This document shows positions 1 through 9,872 of a stretch of 10,051 bases of DNA, piece by piece. Origin of the DNA: Vicinamibacteria bacterium. GTDB lineage: Bacteria > Acidobacteriota > Vicinamibacteria > Vicinamibacterales > UBA2999. The stretch is from positions 1 through 10,051 of the forward strand of contig JAICEG010000166.1 in the NCBI GenBank assembly GCA_025924295.1. Direction: 5' to 3'. The notes beneath the pieces are model-generated. The model had not been told where the DNA came from. It did no database searches and worked only from the letters and a program-made list of their open reading frames with translations. The first letter of the stretch is position 1, and the number at the start of each line of letters is the position of its first letter. A program made the translations under genes and the position numbers.

Positions 1-1
1 C

Positions 2-1531
2 GGAGCCGGCGGCGGAACACTGGCCTACCGACTCGCGCCGTCGGGCAAACGCATCCTGATCCTGGAGCGGGGCGGATATCTGCCGCGCGAGAAGGAAAAC
101 TGGGACTCGCGTGCCGTCAACGTCGAGGCCCGTTACCACACGAAAGAGGTGTGGCACGACAAAGACGGCAAGCCGCTCCATCCGCACACCAACTACTACG
201 TCGGCGGAAACACTAAGCTCTATGGCGCGGCGCTGTTCCGGCTCCGCGAACGCGACTTCGGAGAGATTCGCCATCACGGCGGATTGTCGCCGGCCTGGCC
301 GATCGCGTATCGCGATCTCGAGCCGTTCTACGCGGAAGCCGAGCGCCTCTACGAAGTCCACGGTCAACGCGGTGAGGATCCCACGGAGCCGCCCGCCAGC
401 GGAGACTATCCATTCCCCGCCGTCAGTCACGAGCCGCGCATCCAGGAGTTGAGCGATCACTTCGCGCGTCAGGGCCTCCAGCCGTTCCACGTGCCGCTCG
501 GTATTCGCCTCGACGAGAGCCATCCTCAGCGCAGCCGCTGTATCCGCTGCAACACGTGCGATGGCTTCGCGTGCCTGGTGCACGCCAAGTCCGATGCGCA
601 GGTGATGTGCGTCGATCCGGCACTCGAGCATCCCAACGTCACATTGCTGACCGGGGCCTTCGTCGAGAAGCTCGAAACGAGCCCATCCGGTCGAGAGATC
701 GCTGGCGTACAGGTGCGCCGCAACGGCGTCGTCGAACGCTTTTCCGCGGACCTCGTTGTCGTCTCGGGCGGCGCCATCAACTCCGCCGCGCTGCTGCTGC
801 GTTCCGCCAATGCCCGGCATCCGCACGGCCTTGGCAACTGTTCTGGTGTCGTCGGGCGTCACTACATGGGGCACATCAACTCGGTGCTGATGGCCGTGTC
901 GAAGTGCCTGAACCCAACCGTCTTTCAAAAAACGCTCGGCCTCAACGACTTCTACTTCGGCGCGAAGGACTTCGAGTACCCGATGGGGCACATCTCGTTC
1001 GTCGGCAAGCTCGACGCCGTTGCGCTCTCGGCTGGCGCACCGCCACTGACGCCGGGCTTCACCCTCGACCTGATGGCCAGGCACTCGCTCGACTTCTGGC
1101 TGACGTCGGAGGACCTGCCCGACCCGGACAATCGGGTCACTCTCGACCGCAACGGAAACATCGAGCTGCGATATACGTCGAACAATGATGAGGGGCACAA
1201 GCGGCTGATCGCGCTGCTCGAGCATGTCATGCAGCGACAGTCGTCCTGCCCGGTTCACGGACGCGGCTGCCATCAAGGCCTGTTCTCCCGCAGCCTCTTC
1301 GTTGGACAGCGAATCCCGCTCGCCGGCGTCGCTCACCAGAACGGCACGATTCGCTTCGGACACGACCCGCGGACATCAGCCCTCGATTCGATGTGCAAGT
1401 CCCACGAGATCGACAACCTCTACGTTGTCGACGGCAGCTTCTTCCCGTCGAGCGGTGCGGTCAACCCGGCGCTGACGATCATGGCCAACGCGTTGCGCGT
1501 CGGCGACCACCTGCTCGAGAGGTTGAACTGA
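2..1531 (+). CDS. GMC family FAD-dependent oxidoreductase (5' end cut by window)
   Basis: A flavoenzyme of the glucose-methanol-choline family, which oxidises an alcohol or sugar hydroxyl. The visible 509 residues open inside the FAD-binding Rossmann motif (GAGGGTLAYRLA, then LILERGG as the second strand), so only a short N-terminus is missing and any Tat signal would lie outside the window. A cysteine-rich loop C-x2-C-x2-C-x4-C lies at 539-574. The C-terminal GMC signature is intact: AHQNGTIRFGHDPRTS, with the predicted catalytic His at 1334-1336, and VDGSFFPSSGAVNP, with its partner Asn at 1463-1465. A GTG at 149 is internal, because the same frame is open and family-like upstream to the window edge. 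It is followed one base later by the VOC gene and lies upstream of a glucosidase and a glucose dehydrogenase, so a sugar or glycoside substrate is plausible (inference). Family call is secure; substrate and electron acceptor are unknown. Confidence 0.93.
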   Translation, partial: GAGGGTLAYRLAPSGKRILILERGGYLPREKENWDSRAVNVEARYHTKEVWHDKDGKPLHPHTNYYVGGNTKLYGAALFRLRERDFGEIRHHGGLSPAWPIAYRDLEPFYAEAERLYEVHGQRGEDPTEPPASGDYPFPAVSHEPRIQELSDHFARQGLQPFHVPLGIRLDESHPQRSRCIRCNTCDGFACLVHAKSDAQVMCVDPALEHPNVTLLTGAFVEKLETSPSGREIAGVQVRRNGVVERFSADLVVVSGGAINSAALLLRSANARHPHGLGNCSGVVGRHYMGHINSVLMAVSKCLNPTVFQKTLGLNDFYFGAKDFEYPMGHISFVGKLDAVALSAGAPPLTPGFTLDLMARHSLDFWLTSEDLPDPDNRVTLDRNGNIELRYTSNNDEGHKRLIALLEHVMQRQSSCPVHGRGCHQGLFSRSLFVGQRIPLAGVAHQNGTIRFGHDPRTSALDSMCKSHEIDNLYVVDGSFFPSSGAVNPALTIMANALRVGDHLLERLN

Positions 1532-1532
1532 C

Positions 1533-2551
1533 ATGCGACTCATCGGGATCCGTCTCTCGCTGATCGCGTTCGCGTCCTGCATCTGGTTCGCACCGTCCGC
1601 TTTCACGGCGCCGACGCCGGACGCGCTGATTCACGCGGTCGACAGCATCGGCATGACCGTCTCGAACATGGACAGGTCGATCGCGTTCTTCGCCGACGTC
1701 CTGACATTTGAAAAGGTCTCCGACCATGAGGTGACCGGGAGCGAGTACGAGCGGCTCACCGGCGTGTTCGGTCTGCGCATGCGAGTCGTGCGCATGAAAC
1801 TCGGCACAGAGCTCATCGAGTTGACGGAGTACCTGACGCCTCGCGGGCGGCCGATTCCCGCCGACTCGCGCAGCAACGACCGCTGGTTCCAGCACGTCGC
1901 GATCATCGTCTCCGACATGGACCAGGCCTATGCGCGGCTGCGCGAACACCGGGTCGAGCACGCCTCGCCCGAGCCGCAGCGGTTGCCTGACTGGAACAAG
2001 GCCGCCGGTGGCATCAAGGCCTTCTATTTCAAGGACCCGGACGGCCACCCACTCGAGATCCTGCAGTTTCCCGAAGGCAAGGGCGACCCGAGGTGGCACA
2101 GGCCGAGCGGCAAACTGTTCCTCGGCATCGACCACACCGCCATCGTCGTCGATGACACGGCAACCAGCCTGGCCTTCTACCGGGAGTTGCTGGGTCTCCG
2201 GGTTGCCGGCGAGAGCGCGAACCACGGGCCCGAGCAGGAACGCCTCAACAACGTGTTCGGCGCGCGTCTCCACATAACAGCCCTGCGGGCGCCCGCGGGT
2301 CCGGGCATCGAATTCCTCGAGTACCTGGCCCCACGTAACGGCCGGCCGGCCAGCGGCATCCAAGCCAACGACGTTGCGCACTGGGAAACGACGCTGGCAA
2401 CACACGACGCCAGCGATGCATTCGGCAGGTTCCTGCTGCAGCGCGTCTTTCTGGTTTCACCGGCGGTCGCAGCCACGGAGCGGGCGCCGCACTTTCGCAA
2501 AGGCGTCCTGGTGCATGACCCGGACGGACATCCAGTAAAGGTGATCGAGCG

Positions 2552-2555
<4 letters not shown>
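1533..2555 (+). CDS. Exported tandem VOC (glyoxalase/dioxygenase-fold) protein
   Basis: 340 aa with two vicinal-oxygen-chelate domains, about residues 32-180 and 196-340. The N-terminus has Arg2 and Arg7, a hydrophobic run and a plausible signal peptidase I site after AFTA (residue 26); FASC at 13-16 is a weak alternative lipobox. Expected metal ligands are only partly present. Domain 1 has E99, H121 and E175 but Ser38 where the first His should be. Domain 2 has H201, E263 and H283 but Lys336 in place of the last Glu. VOC proteins include glyoxalase I, extradiol dioxygenases, epimerases and resistance proteins, so the fold alone gives no reaction. The ATG at 1533 is preceded by GAGAGG at 1517-1522 and sits one base after the GMC stop. 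The end overlaps the glucosidase start as ATGA (2552-2555). Membership of the sugar-oxidation operon suggests it acts on an oxidised sugar or aldehyde, which is inference. Confidence 0.88.
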
Positions 2556-5245
<2,690 letters not shown>

Positions 5246-5261
5246 TCGCTACGAGGACGTG

Positions 5262-6431
5262 ATGAAAGCGCTTGCTGTCTTTCCCGGAAAACCAAACTCA
5301 CTGCATCTCGCCGAGCTCGCGAAACCGTCCGTGAGCGATATCCCCGGCGGCCGCGGCGTGCTCGTGCGCGTGCTCAGGGTCGGTGTCGACGGCACCGACA
5401 AGGAGATCAACGCCGCCGAGTACGGCGCCGCCCCGGCGGGCTACGACTTCCTGGTGATCGGTCACGAAGGATTCGGGCAGGTCGAAGCCGTCGGCCCCGC
5501 GGTCACCGAGTTGCAGCCAGGTGATTTCGTCGTCGCCACCGTGCGCCGCCCGGGGACAACGGTCTACGACCAGATCGGGACCTCGGATATGACCACCGAC
5601 GATGTGTATTTCGAGCGGGGAATCAACCTGCGGCACGGCTACCTGACGGAGTACTACGTCGACGATGCCGATTTCATCGTGAAGATCCCGCTGGGGCTCC
5701 GGCACGTGGCCGTGCTCCTGGAACCGCTGACCGTCGTGGAGAAAGGCATCGCGCAGGCCTACGAGATTCAGCGGCGTCTGCGCGTGTGGCGCCCGAAGCG
5801 GGCGGCCGTGATGGGCGCCGGCACGATCGGCTTGCTCGCGGCGCTCGTGCTCCGGTTGCGCGGGCTCGACGTCACCGTGTTCGGCCAGCGTCTCGCGCCG
5901 TATCGCAACTCGAATCTGCTCGAGCAGCTTGGAGCCCGTTACGTGTCCACCAGATCCACATCGATCGCGCAGGGAGCGATCGAGTTCGGGCCGTTCGACA
6001 TGATCTTCGAGGCGACCGGCTTCTCACCGATCGTCTTCGATAGCATGCAGGCACTCGGAAAGAATGGCGTGCTGATGTTATCGAGCGTGACCGGCGGCGA
6101 TCGCCGATGCGAGGTGCCATCGGACAAGATCAACCTCGCGTTCGTGCTGGGTAACAAAGTGATGGTCGGCACGGTCAACGCCAACCGCGAATACTTCGAA
6201 CGTGGCGTCGAGGACATGGCGCTGGCCGAAGCCGAGTTCGCCGGATGGCTGCAACAGCTGCTGACCCATCCCGTACGGGGCCTCGAGAACTACGGTCAGT
6301 TGCTCGAGACACTCACGTCAGCGAAAGACGCCATCAAGGTGTACTGTGAAGTGGCGCCAATTGACGACCGCTACTCCGGCCAGGAAGCCGGAGCCGAGCG
6401 AGCCGCATCGGTAGCCAGTGCTCCACGTTGA
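5262..6431 (+). CDS. gdh: Glucose 1-dehydrogenase, zinc-dependent MDR family
   Basis: 389 aa, resembling archaeal and halophilic-type glucose 1-dehydrogenases that oxidise beta-D-glucose to gluconolactone with NAD(P)+. Catalytic-zinc residues are readable: D43 in GVDGTD (Asp where most MDR enzymes have Cys, as in Haloferax glucose dehydrogenase), H68-E69 in GHEGFG and E154 in LLEPLTVVEKG. The cofactor motif is GAGTIG (185-190), and FGQR (207-210) after the second strand would suit NADP+. The four cysteines of the usual structural-zinc lobe are absent; the only Cys residues are at 283 and 362. The ATG at 5262 is chosen because GAGG lies at 5253-5256 and family similarity begins at MKALAVFPGK; the longer upstream open frame overlaps the glucosidase. 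Residues after KVYCEVAP look like a non-conserved tail. Aldose preference could differ from glucose. Confidence 0.9.
   Translation: MKALAVFPGKPNSLHLAELAKPSVSDIPGGRGVLVRVLRVGVDGTDKEINAAEYGAAPAGYDFLVIGHEGFGQVEAVGPAVTELQPGDFVVATVRRPGTTVYDQIGTSDMTTDDVYFERGINLRHGYLTEYYVDDADFIVKIPLGLRHVAVLLEPLTVVEKGIAQAYEIQRRLRVWRPKRAAVMGAGTIGLLAALVLRLRGLDVTVFGQRLAPYRNSNLLEQLGARYVSTRSTSIAQGAIEFGPFDMIFEATGFSPIVFDSMQALGKNGVLMLSSVTGGDRRCEVPSDKINLAFVLGNKVMVGTVNANREYFERGVEDMALAEAEFAGWLQQLLTHPVRGLENYGQLLETLTSAKDAIKVYCEVAPIDDRYSGQEAGAERAASVASAPR
6374..6393 (+). other. GC-rich hairpin in the 3' end of the glucose dehydrogenase gene
   Basis: A perfect 7-bp stem: CTCCGGC (6374-6380) pairs with GCCGGAG (6387-6393) across the loop CAGGAA. 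It lies in the poorly conserved C-terminal tail of the dehydrogenase, about 40 nt ahead of the strong ribosome binding site of the anti-sigma gene. No U-tract follows, so it is not a standard intrinsic terminator. It might affect mRNA stability or downstream expression, or be a by-product of GC-rich coding sequence. Confidence 0.35.
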
Positions 6432-6711
6432 GCAGGAGGACGCTCTGTCGACCAAGCCTTACATCACCTGTCGGGAGCTCATCGACTTCATCGCGAGCTA
6501 TCGGGACAACGAGTTGACGCCGGAGCAGCGCAGCGAGTTCGAACGCCATCTATCGGTGTGTCCGTCGTGCGTGGCGTACCTCGAGACCTACGAGCAGACA
6601 ATCGCGCTGGCAAAGAGGTCGAGTGACGAGCCCGTTCCGGAAGACGTACCGGACTCGCTCGTGCAAGCGATTCTCGCGGCGCGCGACAGCGACGTGAAGC
6701 GCGCGGACTAA
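6418..6711 (+). CDS. Small zinc-finger (zf-HC2) anti-sigma factor-like protein
   Basis: Up to 97 aa. It carries the ZAS/zf-HC2 pattern of anti-sigma factors: C18 in ITCRELIDF, then H44-x3-C48-x2-C51 in HLSVCPSC, with a helical, charged remainder. There is no transmembrane segment, so it would be a soluble regulator that binds an ECF sigma factor, possibly releasing it on thiol oxidation or loss of zinc. No sigma factor gene is beside it. The start is uncertain. The GTG at 6418 overlaps the dehydrogenase end by 14 nt and has only a weak ribosome binding site. A perfect AGGAGG at 6434-6439 instead points to the in-frame CTG at 6445, giving an 88-aa protein that begins just before the conserved ITC motif. 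The TAA stop overlaps the bshA stop on the opposite strand. Confidence 0.82.
   Translation: MLHVEQEDALSTKPYITCRELIDFIASYRDNELTPEQRSEFERHLSVCPSCVAYLETYEQTIALAKRSSDEPVPEDVPDSLVQAILAARDSDVKRAD
6434..6439 (+). promoter_or_regulatory. Strong Shine-Dalgarno AGGAGG inside the called anti-sigma frame
   Basis: A perfect AGGAGG followed after 5 nt (ACGCT) by the in-frame codon CTG at 6445-6447. There is no ATG, GTG or TTG in frame at suitable spacing. This is the best ribosome binding site near the anti-sigma gene and suggests a non-canonical CTG start rather than the GTG at 6418. Confidence 0.5.
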
Positions 6712-7850
6712 GACAACAGCTCCCGATAGCACGCTTCGTACATCGGCACGACCCGCTCGACGCAAAACTCGGTGCGGACGCGTCGACAGGCGGCCTGTGC
6801 CACATCCCTGTGGAGGGACTCGTCGGTCAACAGCGCGATTCCGCTCGCGGCCATCTCGTCGATCGCATCGAGCGGATGCAGAAAGCCGCTGACCCCGTGC
6901 TCGATGACCTCAGGCAAGCCGCCGACCCGTGACGCGACCACCGGCACTTCACACGCCATCGCTTCCAGCGCGGCCAGACCGAAGCTCTCCTGTGCCGATG
7001 GCAGAAGAAAGAGATCCGCGATCGAGAGGAGGGGAACGACTTCCTCCTGGGCCCCGACCGCGTCGACCAGCCCGCCGATGCCAAGGTCGCGGGCGACCTG
7101 CTGCGCCATCGCCAGGTCCGGGCCGTCACCGACGAGGAGCAACCTAGCGGGTACCCGCTTCCGAATGCGATCGAAGATCGCAATCACGGCATCGACCCGT
7201 TTGACGGGACGAAAATTCGAGACGTGCACCACCACTTTCGTGGCGCTGTCGCCGCCCGAAAATCGCTTCCGGAGATCGGGCCGCAAGCGTCGGCGATGGA
7301 TCGCGCAGTCGAGGAAGTTGGGGATCACCGAGATCGGATGTTTCACGCCGAGCTCGGCATACGTCGCCTCGCGCAGGCTGTTCGATACGGCTGTCACGCC
7401 GTCCGACTGCTCGATGGAGAAGGCCACGATGCGGGAGTACGACGGATCGCTCCCGACCAGCGTGATGTCGGTTCCGTGCAGCGTGGTCACTACGCGCGGC
7501 CCGGCCCCGTTGGACGTGAGGATCTGGCGCGACAGAAACGCCGCCGTTGCGTGCGGCACGGCGTAGTGCGCGTGGATGATGTCCAGCTTCGACTCGCGTG
7601 CGACCTGCACGATCCGGTTGGCCAGCGACAGCAGGTACTGCGGCTCGCGGAACAACGGGTAGGTCGGCGTCAGCACCTGGTGGAAGAACAACCCTTCCTG
7701 GAAGTCTCCGAGCCTGAATGGCGTCTCCGTGCTGATGAAGTGTGCCTGATGCCCGCGCAACGCGAGCGCCTTCCCCAGCTCGGTGGCCACGATGCCGCTC
7801 CCGCCGACCGAGGCGTAGCAGACGATGCCGACGTTCAGTGGAGCGGTCAC
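6708..7850 (-). CDS. bshA: N-acetyl-alpha-D-glucosaminyl L-malate synthase BshA
   Basis: 380 aa GT4/GT-B glycosyltransferase catalysing the first bacillithiol step: UDP-GlcNAc + L-malate to GlcNAc-malate, in the cytosol. BshA hallmarks are visible in order: GIVCYASVGGSGIVATELG (8-26), IIHAHYAVPHA (91-101), TLHGTDITLVG (123-133), the hinge VSNFRPVKR (210-218), the donor-site E-x7-E in ESFGLAALE (E288, E296), then VVASRVGGLPEVI. Length matches the family. The start is GTG at 7850-7848, whose bases overlap the bshB1 stop as GTGA (7847-7850). No good ribosome binding site precedes it, so translation is probably coupled to bshB1. It is the last gene of the leftward operon, and its TAG overlaps the TAA of the convergent anti-sigma gene. 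Other GT4 enzymes are possible in principle, but the adjacent BshB1 makes this assignment firm. Confidence 0.96.
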   Translation of the reverse strand: MTAPLNVGIVCYASVGGSGIVATELGKALALRGHQAHFISTETPFRLGDFQEGLFFHQVLTPTYPLFREPQYLLSLANRIVQVARESKLDIIHAHYAVPHATAAFLSRQILTSNGAGPRVVTTLHGTDITLVGSDPSYSRIVAFSIEQSDGVTAVSNSLREATYAELGVKHPISVIPNFLDCAIHRRRLRPDLRKRFSGGDSATKVVVHVSNFRPVKRVDAVIAIFDRIRKRVPARLLLVGDGPDLAMAQQVARDLGIGGLVDAVGAQEEVVPLLSIADLFLLPSAQESFGLAALEAMACEVPVVASRVGGLPEVIEHGVSGFLHPLDAIDEMAASGIALLTDESLHRDVAQAACRRVRTEFCVERVVPMYEACYRELLS

Positions 7851-8560
7851 GAGGGCAGCAGGTGCGGACGAAGAACAGGGTGTTTCACGACGATTCCTTC
7901 CGCGAACGCCACGCCGGCGAGCGCGCCGAACTGCGCGTCGCGGCTCTCGATGAGCTGTGTGAACCCGGCCGAGGTCAGGCGTGTCGCCACCGCGTCAGGC
8001 TGCGTTGGACGGAACTGGCTCACGAAGCAGGCCAGCGCCCGCCGCTTCGTCGCGTAGTGCTCGCTCACATCGACGACAAATGACGGCGGAACCGAGTCAT
8101 TGATGAAGTAGTAGCACACCGACTCCGGTTTCCACGCTTCCCCATCGGCGTCGTACCGCCGCAGCCCGGCATTGAAAATCGCCTCGGTCAGCAGATGGCT
8201 CGCGGCCACGTGGTCGGGGTGGCGGTCGGACCAGTACGGCACGGCAACCACCCGCGGCTGAGCCCGGCGGACCAGGCTCGCCACTGCGCGCATGTGAGCC
8301 GGGTCCGTCCCGATGGCACGATCCGGCAGGCGCAGGTTCACGCGCCACGCGGCGCCGAGCACATCACATGCGGCGTCGGCCTCGGCCAGCCGCTCCGGCA
8401 CGGTGCCGTTGCTTCCCATCTCGCCCGCCGTGAGGTCACACAGGCCGACGTGATGGCCGAATGCGACATGTTTGGCCACCAGGCCGCCGATGCCAATCTC
8501 GATGTCGTCGGGATGGGGACCAACAGCCAGCAGATCGACCGGCGAGAGCGGGGTCTTCAT
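7847..8560 (-). CDS. bshB1: Bacillithiol biosynthesis deacetylase BshB1
   Basis: 237 aa zinc deacetylase of the LmbE/PIG-L family. It removes acetyl from GlcNAc-malate to give GlcN-malate, the second bacillithiol step; some family members also act as bacillithiol-conjugate amidases. The metal site is visible: GPHPDD at 14-19 (H16 and D19 predicted ligands, D18 predicted catalytic base) and RHPDH at 113-117 (H117 third ligand). The GEMGSNGT segment (47-54) and the PESVCYYFI region (about 144-152) are typical of the BshB1 subgroup. Length matches the usual 230-240 aa. The ATG at 8560-8558 overlaps the upstream oxidoreductase stop as ATGA, and the TGA overlaps the bshA GTG. Synteny with bshA supports BshB1 over mycothiol MshB. 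BshC, which would add cysteine, is not in the window. Confidence 0.95.
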   Translation of the reverse strand: MKTPLSPVDLLAVGPHPDDIEIGIGGLVAKHVAFGHHVGLCDLTAGEMGSNGTVPERLAEADAACDVLGAAWRVNLRLPDRAIGTDPAHMRAVASLVRRAQPRVVAVPYWSDRHPDHVAASHLLTEAIFNAGLRRYDADGEAWKPESVCYYFINDSVPPSFVVDVSEHYATKRRALACFVSQFRPTQPDAVATRLTSAGFTQLIESRDAQFGALAGVAFAEGIVVKHPVLRPHLLPS

Positions 8561-9768
8561 CGAGTCCAGCCGAACACCTCGTCGTGCTTGTCGGGCTCTC
8601 CGGCCGCCGCCCGGGCCAGCACACGCGCCGCCAGAAACGCACCCGTGGTCGAATCACCGCCCAGACCAAAGAGATGGCGCGGATAGTTTCGATGCGGGCC
8701 GATGTACATGATCCCGTCGGCGGTCTCGCCGTACGACGCCTCCCACCCGTGCTCCGGCTGGAGCCCCGAGATCGCCGTGTTCATCATCAACAACTCGTAC
8801 ATCAGCTGACCCGTGCGCTGCACGAGAACCGCTTCGCGCTTCTTCGCCGGTGTCTCGTCCTGCGCCGCACCAGCCACGAGCAGTCGATCGTCGCGCGTCC
8901 AGCGAACCCGATGTCGAGGCGCTGCCGTGTCGCTGATAGCCAGCCCACGCCCGGCCAGCTGCTTTCGAATCGCCGCCGGCACCGGCTCGGTGAGGACGAT
9001 GTACTCTTCGCGCCGTTTGAAGTGGCGACGAAGCGGCTTGAACTCCGAGGTGGCTGTGCCGGTGCAGACGATCACCGTCTTCGCCCGAACGAGCCCGCCC
9101 TCGAGCGCAATCTCCACCTGCTTGGCGCCCGCGCGAACTTTCGTCGCCCGCGACCGCTCGAAGAACGTTGCACCCCGCGACTTGGCCGCCCCTGCCAGTC
9201 CCAGGCAGGCTCGATAAGGATCGAGCGTGAAGCACGCTCCGGTCCGTAGTCCACCGGGCGCCTCGAGGGACGTCATCTTGCGGACTGCCGCGGGCGTCAT
9301 CCAGTGCGCCTCGAGACCGGCGGCCTCACGCGCCTCGTACTCCCGCCGCAACCCCTTCCCATCGTCACGCGTCGCGACGGTGATGTGATCGCACGGGTCG
9401 AGTCCGCAGGGAATCTTCAGGCGGCGAAGGAGCGCTGCGGCGTCGAGCGACGCTCGCCGCCAGCTCTCGAAGATGCGACGGGCATTGCGCAACCCATGCC
9501 GCGCGCTGACATCACGAAACGACGGTCCGGGCTCCGGTAGCAACAATCCGGCGTCCCGGCCGGCGCTGCCCTGCCCTATGCGATCTGCCTCGATGACGAT
9601 CGGCGCCATGCCCAAGACGGCGCAGGCGTGGGCGGTCGCACATCCCGTCAGGCCGCCGCCGATGATGGCGACCTCGGCGGTCAGTTCACCGCGCAGCCGT
9701 GGATGGTCCGGGCGACGAGTGCGTGGAAAGTTGTCGACCCATGGAGAGACACCGTAACGTGTTCGCAT
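8557..9768 (-). CDS. DadA/DAO-family FAD-dependent oxidoreductase
   Basis: 403 aa flavoprotein of the D-amino-acid oxidase fold group (DadA, PuuB, sarcosine and glycine oxidases), which oxidises amines or amino acids. The dinucleotide motif is VAIIGGGLTG (33-42) with E60 closing the second strand (VIEAD), followed by GSAGRDAGLLLPEPG (67-81). The FAD-facing C-terminal motif is FGLGGDSTTGAFLAARVLA (367-385). There is no signal peptide, so it is probably cytosolic. The N-terminal lead RYGVSPWVDNFPR before the Rossmann fold recurs in homologues as I recall them, which supports the ATG at 9768-9766; a modest GGAA lies upstream. It is the promoter-proximal gene of the operon and its TGA overlaps the bshB1 ATG. 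No established bacillithiol enzyme belongs to this family, so any role in thiol metabolism is inference. Substrate unknown. Confidence 0.9.
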   Translation of the reverse strand: MRTRYGVSPWVDNFPRTRRPDHPRLRGELTAEVAIIGGGLTGCATAHACAVLGMAPIVIEADRIGQGSAGRDAGLLLPEPGPSFRDVSARHGLRNARRIFESWRRASLDAAALLRRLKIPCGLDPCDHITVATRDDGKGLRREYEAREAAGLEAHWMTPAAVRKMTSLEAPGGLRTGACFTLDPYRACLGLAGAAKSRGATFFERSRATKVRAGAKQVEIALEGGLVRAKTVIVCTGTATSEFKPLRRHFKRREEYIVLTEPVPAAIRKQLAGRGLAISDTAAPRHRVRWTRDDRLLVAGAAQDETPAKKREAVLVQRTGQLMYELLMMNTAISGLQPEHGWEASYGETADGIMYIGPHRNYPRHLFGLGGDSTTGAFLAARVLARAAAGEPDKHDEVFGWTR

Positions 9769-9815
9769 GTAATTCCGAAGTCAGATACGCCACAGCTCGC
9801 TTGTGTTTGGAAGCC

Positions 9816-9832
9816 TCGACGTCAGTCGACGT
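9816..9832. repeat. Direct repeat TCGACGT with 10-bp period
   Basis: TCGACGT occurs at 9816-9822 and again at 9826-9832, separated by CAG. The period is one helical turn, so both copies face the same side of the DNA. This arrangement, about 50 nt upstream of the oxidoreductase start, would suit an operator for a dimeric regulator. The copies are short and no regulator family can be named. Confidence 0.3.
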
Positions 9833-9840
9833 AATCACAT

Positions 9841-9872
9841 TGTTGGTTCCAGGCCGGCCAGGCCAGCCAACA
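9841..9872. repeat. Inner hairpin within the larger inverted repeat
   Basis: TGTTGG (9841-9846) pairs with CCAACA (9867-9872), extended inward by T9847-G9866 (wobble) and T9848-A9865. The loop holds the GC-rich palindromic run GGCCGGCC (9852-9859). Nested in the 9796-9890 repeat, it makes that element a two-level fold. Confidence 0.4.

Noticed and set aside
1479..2405. Minus-strand open frame of 308 codons opposite the VOC gene
   Set aside because: Composition is Arg/Val/Asp-rich as expected of an antisense shadow in high-GC DNA. The VOC protein on the other strand has clear domains and a signal peptide.
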